A DNA stretch of 64,000 bases, from contig JAQTQZ010000014.1 in assembly GCA_028712695.1 (NCBI GenBank), positions 1-64,000 of the forward strand, written 5' to 3'. The stretch comes from Methylovulum sp. GTDB lineage: Bacteria > Pseudomonadota > Gammaproteobacteria > Methylococcales > Methylomonadaceae. Below, piece after piece: positions 44,721 through 55,700 of this stretch (positions are counted from its first letter, which is position 1; every line of letters begins with the position of its first letter). A program made the position numbers and the translations under genes. The notes beneath the pieces were generated by a model that saw only the letters and a program-made list of their open reading frames with translations, did no database searches and was not told the DNA's origin.

Positions 44721-46535
44721 TTAGGTATGGTCTTCAGCTAGTTTTGCCACAAATTCATCAACAAAGACGTGCATATCCGCTGTAATTACTTTTATTTGAC
44801 TACCGAGGTAGTTGTAGCCAAACAATGCCGGAATAGCCACCGCAAGACCCGCAACCGTCGCGGTCAAAGCCGCAGCGATACCTGGCGCAATCGAGTTGAC
44901 ATTAACCTCACCACTCACGGCGATTGCCGCAAAAGTAATCATAACCCCGACAACAGTGCCTAATAAGCCTAGAAAAGGCCCGCCACTAATTGCGATGGTC
45001 AATAACACCATTTGTGAATTCAATTTTTGCAATTCCCTAACAACCACGGCGTCCATTGATGCCCTGACTGCTGACATGGCTCCCGCAGATAAAGTTTGTT
45101 GCACATTATTTACTGTATTTTTTCTTAAACGCTTATTCATCTCGTCAACACCGACATGATAAATACGGTAAATTGAAGAATTTGAAAATGTGCCATGCTC
45201 AGATGAAAGGGCAAATAACAACGGCGACTCCTCTTCTTCCTCTTCGTCCTGCTCAGTTCCTTCAGTATTTAAAGAAGTTAAGTCTTGCGTGCCAAGTTTA
45301 CTGAATGCTTGTTCAAATTTTTTGTTTGCGCTATGGACACGGTTAATGACTATTGCTTTAACTATCATCACCATCCAACTAATAACAAACATAACACCGA
45401 GAATACCAATGATGACCCAGCCATCTATGGTTACGCTGTCCAACGTAGCCATAATATATGATTCGCCGCCTTCTTCGCTGTCGGGGCTTGTGTCTTCACC
45501 ATACGTTAATAATGCAGAGCCAGCACCTTGCATTTCAACATCAAATTTAATGGCATTGGCATCACGTGCAACTTTATAAACTGCAAACTGGTCGATTGAT
45601 CCTGTAAACCCTCTACCACCTACTGCATCAGCACCTATTGTGATGTCTCCTGACAACTCAGCTAAAGCCACTGGAAAAGTGCCAGAAACCGCACCATCTA
45701 TATATAGCGTAAGATTGTCGGCCGTATCAACTACGACCACATTGTGCCAAACACCTGGAGCGATAATGGCCTGAGCGGCAAACTCTTGCTTAACCCCAAC
45801 CGCATCAGTCACTTCTAAATAAGCCGTTTGTTCCTTTACTGCTAACGTTATGCCGCCAGTTTTCGAAGCCCTTTGAAAGATCACGCTGTTCTGTTGCGGC
45901 TGGTCAATTTTTAGCCATGTCGAAACAGTCCAACCTGTTGCAGGGGACATTTGCAATGAAGGTGCCTCTGGTACACGAATGATCTGGCTACCTTGAAACA
46001 CTGCTGCGCCAGCAATCAGCCCACCTTCCGCATTAGTCGTAGTCGCCTCAGAAGGATTATTGGCATTAGCGGTCAGATCCTTTACGCCACTTGAGTCAAA
46101 CTGATAATTCAACACCTCGCCTACATCGTAAGCCCCCCCCGCATCTTGGGCATCCACCGCCTCGGCATTACCGTAATAAATCCAAAAACCAGGTTCAGCC
46201 GCTGCCGCAATATCTTTAGGTAACTTTACCCAAATCAGTGCCATTTCATTGATCGGATCAAGCTTTTCTATAAAGAACTTCAACGGTGTAGCTTCATCAT
46301 CAGCAAGAACACGAATGTCTTTACCCTGTTCCGCCAACTCTAGGAAATTTGCAAAATTGCCTGTATGTAAACGGATAAGCGCAAAAGCATCCTCAGGGAT
46401 AGTAACGCCATCCTGCTTAAGCTTCTGGACATCTAATGTTATTTTTTTCTTAAAGCCCCATTCATCATTCCACCAAGCCGATGCCAATGCAGGCATAAGG
46501 GTTAAAAGAATCAGTAAAAAACATAACCGTTTCAT
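44721..46535 (-). CDS. exbB: ExbB/TolQ-type proton channel fused to extracytoplasmic DUF2341-LamG domains
   Basis: About 604 residues, much longer than plain ExbB (about 240). The signal peptide KRLCFLLILLTLMPALASA is followed by a DUF2341-type module (about 20-150; WWNDEWGFKKKITLDVQKLK, FWIYYGN) and a LamG/concanavalin-like domain (about 150-325; GWTVSTWLKIDQPQQNSVIF, LTLYIDGAVSGTF). A membrane span at about 370-395 leads to the MotA/TolQ/ExbB domain, with a cytosolic acidic loop (EQDEEEEEESPL) and the conserved GPFLGLLGTVVGVMITFAAI and IAAALTATVAGLAVAIPALF helices. The upstream ATG at 46553 is also possible; 46535 sits nearer the signal core. The sugar-binding fold suggests that it senses or docks a polysaccharide or glycoprotein. 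Confidence 0.88.
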   Translation of the reverse strand: MKRLCFLLILLTLMPALASAWWNDEWGFKKKITLDVQKLKQDGVTIPEDAFALIRLHTGNFANFLELAEQGKDIRVLADDEATPLKFFIEKLDPINEMALIWVKLPKDIAAAAEPGFWIYYGNAEAVDAQDAGGAYDVGEVLNYQFDSSGVKDLTANANNPSEATTTNAEGGLIAGAAVFQGSQIIRVPEAPSLQMSPATGWTVSTWLKIDQPQQNSVIFQRASKTGGITLAVKEQTAYLEVTDAVGVKQEFAAQAIIAPGVWHNVVVVDTADNLTLYIDGAVSGTFPVALAELSGDITIGADAVGGRGFTGSIDQFAVYKVARDANAIKFDVEMQGAGSALLTYGEDTSPDSEEGGESYIMATLDSVTIDGWVIIGILGVMFVISWMVMIVKAIVINRVHSANKKFEQAFSKLGTQDLTSLNTEGTEQDEEEEEESPLLFALSSEHGTFSNSSIYRIYHVGVDEMNKRLRKNTVNNVQQTLSAGAMSAVRASMDAVVVRELQKLNSQMVLLTIAISGGPFLGLLGTVVGVMITFAAIAVSGEVNVNSIAPGIAAALTATVAGLAVAIPALFGYNYLGSQIKVITADMHVFVDEFVAKLAEDHT

Positions 46536-46636
46536 TTTTATTCTCAAGTTCATATCAATAATTAGTGAGGGATTATTACAAAAAAATCGTTACAGCATTA
46601 TTACGCCAGGAGCTTAAATTTAAAGGTAAAACCATA

Positions 46637-46661
46637 CGAAACTAGAATTCATCTAGCTTCG
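46637..46661 (-). terminator. Hairpin between tpsA and exbB
   Basis: On the minus strand CGAAGCTAGA-TGAAT-TCTAGTTTCG pairs over 10 bp with one G-T pair and is followed by TATGGTTTT. It lies about 100 bases after the TpsA stop and about 100 before the exbB start. It could partly separate the two transcripts. Confidence 0.5.
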
Positions 46662-46760
46662 TTGCCCTAATAAAGCGCCTAAAATTTAAACCCTTTATTG
46701 GTTATAGATCCATTAAGATTTCAGTTTTAAATTTACTTGGTGGGAGGGATTTCCTTTTAT

Positions 46761-49700
46761 TTATGAAGAAGATTTTGGGTTATCCTTCTTTTTATTTTCA
46801 TCTTTGCCTGATGATCCATCGCCATAACCCATTATCTCGACACTCAAAGTCCCTAACTTCATATTTTTATTTGTTGCCGAATCCTTGCCGTTGCTGCTGG
46901 CATCAACTGAGGCCTGGGCGACCTGACTGACACTGGCTGTTAAATTACTGACACCTGTCAATCCGGCGGCAAGACTGCCAGTTGATGCAGCCGGTACACC
47001 TGAACTTATTCCGCCCACCTGGATATTGTTGGCACCCAACACCGCTGTTGCCGAAATAGTCACATTTGTTCCGGCAATACCCGCTTCGCCGGCATTGACA
47101 ACCCCTTTAGGGGCAAATAAGGCAACATTTCCTGGTTGGCTCCCCGCAGGCGCTCCTGTCCGGATACCGCTACCTGAAACGATTGTCGGAATCTTTATCG
47201 TCAAGTTACCATTTTTATCAACACTTATGATAGGTGGCGGCACTGCAAGAGCCGACTTAGCACCACGGCCTGCGTCAATATTGCCTTCCGATGACCAAAT
47301 CATAATGTCACCGGTATTCAATGCAAACACACGGGATTGGTTGACAATAAAGTCATTACGCACAAAAGCATTAATGTTCCCTTTGTCTTGCGCAACAATC
47401 CCCAGCTCTGACGCGTCTTTTGATCCCGTAAAAGCAACCGCCAGACCCGCGTTAATTTGTCCTCCCGGCACCAGCAAATCAATATTACCGCCGCCAAGCG
47501 TTTGAATTTTGCTAAAGAACAAGCTTAAGTCGCCTTTCCAGTCAGTCCCTGGATATAACAGGTCGATTGCCGCAAAGCCCCGCTCATTGCCAAGCGTTGG
47601 GTTAGCGGCTGAAGCGGCCCCTGTTTCTTTCAACTCACTAAACAATAACTGATCGTTCAACGTATTGAGTTGTGGCTCTATTGATATATATTGATTTGGT
47701 GTCATTTTAGCAAACAGCTTTAGCGCGTCAGCTTCAGTAATCGTTAAGTCACCCGTATAGCGCTGTACAAATCCCGTTATAAGGCCGGTGATTTGATTAA
47801 ATGTATCAGTGTATTTTGTGCTGACCAAAGCATCAAGTTGTGGCTGGATGCTTGCATAATCAGCAGCACCGAGTGCCTTAAACTGTTCTAATGCCGTTTT
47901 TTCTGTCAATGCCGTATTGCCCGTCCGTGTACGCATGAATCCAGTTATAACTTCCTGAAACTTCGTATAGTTCTCAGCATACTTAACAATATAAGGATCT
48001 AAATTAAGAAGCCCCTCATAATCGGGATGACTTGAATTCAAGCCTGTCAATACCGTTAGGTTTGCACCAGAATTTGCTAAGTTTTCATTGAGTGTATTGC
48101 CTATTGTTGATAAGCCACCAGACGCGCCAAAATCAATGTTCCGGCCTGATTTGACCAAAACATTACCGGGCCCTGCAATCTCCAGTTTATTTATATTGCC
48201 TCCAAGACTACCGTCTGACGAACGGTTACTGGTGTAAATTATATCCCGTGCAGCCGATATTGAAGACACATCAGTGTCATTTATCTGTTGGATCTGAACG
48301 GTCGCATTACTTAAATCCCGCCCACTTTGCACCACTGCCTTTTTCGGGAAATTCAGCTGGATAGAAGCAATGTCGCCTTCTTGTGTCACTATTCTTACCG
48401 GCTCCGCATCATCACTGTGGATTGGTGTATTTGCATGAACAATTGTAGAGACGCCAAAAGGATTCAATACTGACTCAGCAGCATTTAAGGCATTACGCGC
48501 GGCGGCAAATTCTGCCGATGGCAAAAATGACCGGTCTGCATCAGACATACTTAATTGCAGGGAGTCAACTGTCGAACTTATGTTCTGTTTTGCAAGGACG
48601 TTTAAAGTTGCCGTTGCTGATGGGAATAAAGTGACTTTATCATCAAGCAACACGCTGCCGCTAAAAGCCGTGGCCTGTAACGAAGCCGGATAAACCTTTG
48701 ACAAACTGTCTTGGCTTCCTTCTAGCCCCAATATCTTGGTGCCACCAATAACACTGGTGTCCGCCCCTAAATGCACATCGCCCGCCAATGATTTTAGCGA
48801 GACCCCGCTACTATCCGTATAACTAAAAAAGTTAGTGTCGCCATTATTGATTATCATGGCGTCAGAAACTGCCGAGATACTTATCCCATTAGTTGCATTC
48901 AACGCCAATTTACTGTCACCCATGACCAATTGTGGCCCATTAGTAAACTGGCTACCGCCCGTTATTTCTCGACCGGCAGTTATCTGTGCGTTGCCTTTAC
49001 CCAGATAATAGGCGCCACCGGCAATGTCACCGCCTGCGGTAACTTGCATTTCGCCGCCACCTTGAATCTGAACTTTATTATTTATGTAGTTAAACAACGT
49101 GTTCTTCGTCAGATCTTTATCGCCTATCTGCTTACCTGTTGTCGGCATCATCACTGACAAATCGTTAATATTATTGGATGCACTAATACTGACCTTTCCC
49201 CCGCCGAAAGAACCTACATTCTGTTGGAATGATGGGGTGCCATACGCCGCATTGCTAGGGACAGATGGAGAGCTTAATGCGATGCCCCATGATGTTGGAA
49301 ACTCAAGGTTATGGCTGCTACCGTTAGTCCAATTCCCTCTCCGCAGTAACCAACTACTAATAAAAGCCGTATTATTAACAGCGCCTTTAATGTCATGCCC
49401 CGCCTGTATGGTCAAATTACCGCCATCTACCGGATATTCACTGTAAAACAAAAATCCAACCTCAGTATCGCTCAATGTGCCGTAGCGATTAGTGTCTTCC
49501 GCCCTGCCTGCGCTATAGACGGTTGAGGATTTATCGGTAAAGACAACATCACCACCCGATGCCAAAGCAATATTGCCAGTGCCGGTACGGACGGTCACTC
49601 CCGACCCGATTGTTAAATTATTGGCTGTATCCGTCGCCATTGGGTCAGCATTTGTCAAATCAGCGCCTGCTGTCAATTGATAAGACCAAGAGCCGTCTGT

Positions 49701-52700
49701 CTGCATTAGATCGTTAACCGGTAGATTAGCAATGCTGCCGTTTTTAAACCCATCTGAAATTGACTTTTCAAGCACCAATGCGCCACTGGCCTTAATCGTC
49801 AGCATACCCGGAGAACTCAATAGCGTGTTTGAATTGCCGTATCTCCAGTCAACAAAATCCCATTTGCTTTTTAGCGCCAGATCACCGTTATAACTAACAT
49901 CAATGCCTGCCCGTAATTGCGCGTTTTTATCAATGCTCTTGATGGCGGCTTGCTGCATGTAAGTCGTGGTGTCTTGTTTTATTTTTGCTATATCAACGGC
50001 GTTAATCTCTCCTGAAACAGCAAAATCGGTGTATTTTTTAACCCCTTCCACATAAAAATTACTATAGCCCCGTGCCGTTAATTTGCCATTCCCATCGAAA
50101 ATCGCTGCACTTTGTGCATAACCTCGCACGGCTCCCGCTATTGGTTCGACTTTAACCGAGTCATCAACGCCATCTTTATTGGTATCGGTGCGTAATGCCC
50201 GTAAAACCACGGTACCACCTGATTTTTCAGTGGCTCCAGCAACATCAATCAACGATCCCGCCCTCAGATCAATACCGCTCTTACCATCAGCATCGGCATC
50301 GACAGACGACAATGTCACATCCCCACCTTTAGCTGTGCCACCTATCCCTTTAGCGGTTACCCCCCCCCCATTTTCCAAGCTAACTTTATCGCCAGCGTAC
50401 ACTTTTATTGAGCCCCCTTTATCCGCGGCATCTGCACTCAGTGTCCCGGCAATATCTATGTTGCCGTTGTCTGCCACTAACGTTAACAAATTAGCCTGTA
50501 CGTTACCACCCGCCCCCTGCACAATATCAGTTTCGCGTGCACGCAAATAAATTTCATCAGTGACCTTTGCGGTTGTCAGCGCATTCATCAAATCATCAAA
50601 GCCCGCATTAGGACTAAAGTCTGCAACATCAAATACCGCACGTCCTGCAGTGGCACTTATTTCACCAAGTAGTTCAACAGATTGCTGTGGTGTCTTTAAA
50701 ATTAACTGCCCCCCTTTAGCATCACCGCCGCCGGTACTTAAATTAAGCTTGGAACCTTCTGCTAAAACAATCTTTCCTTTGTCTGCAACGGCACTAAAAA
50801 TTCCGCCAGGCGTATAATCAACGGTATCGGCAAACACGTCTGCACGTCCGGCAAGATCTATATCGGCTTTTGCGCCAACTTGCACATCACCTTTCAAAGC
50901 GTGTAGATTCATAGTGCCTGAAGGCAATAAAGCCCGGGCATTAAAATTAATGGCATTGGCGGCAATATCCATAGTCCCGCCAAAATTGGCCGAAATTGGG
51001 TTAGCCGTACTATTGTTGCCTTCCATTTGCACATGATGCCCACTCGCATCAATACTGAACTTATCGCCCCCGTTAACCGTTACATAACCGGCCGACACAT
51101 TCAAATCAGCACCAATCTTCAGTTCCGCTGCGCCTTCTCCCGTTAACCCTTCAGTAACATTAAGATTCATAGCGTTGAATCCGTTGACACTAAAACTGCC
51201 ATTACCTTGAACATAGTTACTTGCTTGTATATCCAACTGCCCTAAACCACTGCCTTGGTTTGTCGCCACTAAGCCCAATGTATTTTGCAATTGCAGGTTG
51301 TTCACTTGCAGCTTTACAAGCTGTTTAGCATCGCCAAAACCTAAAAATCCTGCTGCATTCATTACTAGATTATCAAATTTTAGTGCTTCCAAGTCGCCAT
51401 TGCTCGCTGTCTGGCCAACATCACCGTAAAAATTGATGGTATCACGGCTATTTAGCACTAACTCATTCACTGCAAGGTTAATCAATTTCTGATTGGATAA
51501 ATTTAAAGCATCTCCCGACAACCCACCCACTTCACCGATATTAATCGCATTCGCGCTCAAATTTAGCGAACCGCCATCCATCACGATGTCACCCGTCAAA
51601 ATTGTCGATTTGCTGGCATCCAAAAGCATAGATTCTGAGGCACCAATGGTTGCCCCCTGCTCAACCAGCAATTCGCCTGTTTTTCCGGGTGCCAATGTTC
51701 TGTGCAGCACAACTTGTTTATCACCGGAAATACGTAACAAGGCACCGTCACCGATTATATTAAATGCACTATCTCCGGTCTTAACTTGGCCGCTGGCGAT
51801 TAAACTGGCACCGCTTTTAACCTTTACTTGCTCCGTTGCTGTCGCGATCAAATCGGTTACTTTCAGTTTTGCATCGGTATCAAAAACAACATAGCTTGCC
51901 TTCACTGCCAAATCCGTCGCACCTGTCACTATGTCATTAGTACGCGTTCCGCCAAGTAACAGGCTGTCCACGTGCAAGTCGCTCAAACTGCTTGCCGTTA
52001 TCTCCAACACGCCGGCAGGTGGCGTTGCACTGAGCGTTTTTACAATCTTGAGCCGGTTTGCTGCAATATCCATACGCGCACCGCGCCCGTCTTTTGAAGA
52101 CGTTTTGAATTGACCATTTAGGATCAGTTTGTCTTTGGCGGATAATGTTATTTGCCCACTGTCTTTGGGTAATATCGGGGCATTTATTTCTTTGTCTATC
52201 GCACGCTGGGCATAAAAACTATTGGCCGTCTGTTCGCTATATTCAGAATGTTTACGAATATCCGCACCTGACTCAATAAGGAAACCGCTCTGCCGCGCAT
52301 CTTTTATACTTGTTCCCGCTTGTGTCTGATAGCCGGCAACAATAGGCAGATTATCTTTAGTGTATGTTGTCGTTATTTGATCTTGTGTATTAGCTTGTGG
52401 TGTCACCAAAAAAGCCCCCGGCAATAAGGCGTAACGCGCCGGAAGTATGGTATAGGTTCCAGCCGGCAAATCAGCGGTACCACTCAAATAAACCGAACTG
52501 CCTACGGCATAGTTAAATCCGGTGCTCTGCAAATGATCAAAAGGCGCAATTGATGAACCCAATGTTGGCACAACCGCAAAACCACCCTGATAGCTTGGGC
52601 TATCGGTGGCTAAATAGTCATACGATCCGCCAGCACCTGGTAGGAACTCATACGCCAGCAAATCACCGCCACCAGAAAGGTCAACTACACTGCCCTTTGC

Positions 52701-55700
52701 TAAGGACACTTGAGGCGCCGACAATAACAATCTTTTCTCAGGTGGATTATCAAAAACCAGATTATGGATACTATCTAACGGATAAAGCCAGTCGAGACCG
52801 CCTTGCGTAATACCAAATGGAATCAGTTGTCCGTTACCAGACACCGAAGTCAAACTATCTTGGCCTAAGGTCAGACTAGAGCTGGCCGTTAGATTAATAG
52901 TCCCAAAGGGTGCTTTTAAAACACCATTCTGATTGATGACCGGCGCTTCAATATTCAATACCCCAGCAGCAGATAAAGGGGTGCTATCAGTATTGTTACC
53001 CGAGATAGTGATCTCTCCGTCCGGATTATTTTTAACTGCAAACGTAAAGTTAGAGAGTGTAGAAGGATAAATTTGGCTAGCATTTAAATTAAGGTTGGCT
53101 GCTGTCACTAATTCACCAAGGTAATCCCGTTGGCTAGAATTAACCTGTATGCCCACGGCACGTAGATCATGGGCACTATTAAGACTAATCTGATTGAAAC
53201 CACTCCACGTCGATGCTCCACCTAACTCCATCCACTGTGCATTTGCAGTAAATAGCCCGCCACCCTGCTCCGGCCCCCCCGTCACTTCCCTGACTAAGGA
53301 TGATCCCATTCTCAAATAGGGCGTAGTGAGGCTAACTGTCCCTGTAGGCGAATCATTGAGCCCAGCCCATGACACTTTTGCACTATCAATATCAATACGA
53401 GCCTTGGTAGTTAAGTTAACATCACCAAGAAAACGGACTTTATCATTTGATGCAGACAACCGGACATCCGAAAAGTGACCTGCAGCAATCTTATCCGCAC
53501 TCACTGTCATCTGGCCATTTAAATTACCAGGAATTACATCACCAAAATGAGCCTGTCCGTCCAGTATTGTTTGTTCTGCCTGCATGACATTGATCGTCAT
53601 GGGATTCTTTGGGAAAGGGGTTACCGGATCAGCCGGCTCATTACGCGCCAACCTGTCAAGCTTCAAGTCAATACGTCCGTCTCGCGTTGTCGCAGAGCCT
53701 GCCTTTCCTTGTAAATTCCCATCCAGCACAGTCCCTTCTGCCGAGGTCAGGCTGATTTTTCCTGCATTCGAACCAACTGTGGTGGGGGCGTAAAGGATAC
53801 TTGTCGAGCTACTGTTAGCTACAGGCAAGTCCAGCTCAGCATGCGTCCCTGAAACATCAATCTGTGAACCTTGTTCAAGTACGACATAGCCTCTTGCAGC
53901 GTTTAGCGTTACGTTACCGCCATCTAACACATCACCTGACCGTCTGCCCAACCCATCAACCGGGTTCATCCGCGTTGTGCCTAAAGCTGATAACCGGCCA
54001 TTTTGACCAAGCCAGATTGCCTGTGCCGAATTGTACTCAACCCCTGAATCTGCTTGGATAGTCAAATCAATCGAACCGGCAGGGGTGGATATTAAGCCAT
54101 CAACATAAATACCACCTTGTGTTGTAGACAAACTAACCGCCGCTTCTTTATCCCCTAATATCTGGCTATTGGTTTCCAATTTAACATTTCTTACCGAAAC
54201 CAAATTTAAATCAACTGGACTGCGTAAATGTTCAGGTAATGTTTCAATGTCAGTCAAATCACTTAATGAATTGCTGCTAGCGTGGTACATGAAATTCTCT
54301 TGCAACACCCGATTACTAGCCAGTAAATCAAGCGTGGTGTTTTCTTTAACAACCAAGTCATCGAAATTGCTTGTTAAAGTTATTTCACTGAACCCTAATT
54401 CGGGAGCAAAATCAAAATGCCCATCACTAACCCCTAGAACTAGCGGGGCAACACCAGCTTCAGTTGCGCCACTAGCTTCACCAACGACAATCTTGCCACT
54501 GCTTAAACTTAGGCTGCCTCCCTGAGACAAACCGTAAGCCGCTAGACGTCCATCCAAATGCAACAAAGAAGGAGCACTGCCATTACCAACAGCGGCAAGA
54601 CTGATACTCCCGCCTTTACCTTCTGTCAAGTTGGTATCCGTTGCTAACCACGCACCGCCATTTGCTTTTATTGATGAACCTGAATTTAATTGTAGATCAC
54701 CTGTTGAAGACAGCTTTACTGCCCCACCATCAATTGCCAATGCTTCGGTAGGGGTAAACCCCAAGCCTTTTTCAAAGTCATTGACCCAACGGCCAGAGAC
54801 ATCAATAGCCGAACCACTCGCTAATTCCAATTGCCCGGAGTTATCAAGAAAAGCATTGTTTTTACTGGCTAGATTTACTGTGCCCCCTGCCGAATAAACA
54901 CTGCCACTGAAAACAATATTACCTGCCTCAATATCTAGTTCACTTGTCGGTGCCATTGAAATTTTCGCATCGCTTGCTACCGACACATTGCCAAATGTCT
55001 TGATGCTAATCTTTTCCACGCCTGATTTGTTGGTAAAATCGGTGGACAATATCAGATCAACGGGCTGGTTATTGTCGTCTTTAGGAAATGGATCTGTTGA
55101 TGCAATATCAAGTGCGCTTTTTTCTGTTTGAAACACGACCCCTTGCGTAGAATTGAAAATGGCGGCATCGTAATTAAATGAACCGCCAAAGGCGATAGTA
55201 TCTGAGGTGCGTTGATAAATGCCTTTTTTGGAACCGGCAATCAGGTCGCCGCTCCATGACAATTGCGGCGCAATAATATTTAAGTTACCGGCATTCTTGC
55301 CTTCGATATAACCCTGTTCAAAATGACCCAGACTTTTATCATATTGGGCATAAAGCGCTGAAACCGCAGCCGTGTCGACAGTCTTTACAAAACCACTACA
55401 TTCTTGAAAGCTACAAACACGCGTCACCCCCCATTTTTCACGAACATCAGCGACCACTCCATAGATTGAAGTGTAATGTTCATTAGGGTTGGCATCGCTA
55501 ATATCGACTAATGTCCCGTAATCGGTGACCAATTGAGTCGTGTTTATGTAGCCATCTTCATATTTTACCGAGCCGCCAGCCACATCCACTGTTGCATTAC
55601 TATTAACAATGACATCGCCGCTAGACGTCAAATTAATATTACCGCCTGTTCCTAACCGCTCACCTATGCTACGTTCAAAACGTGCAACCGCACCGCTAGC

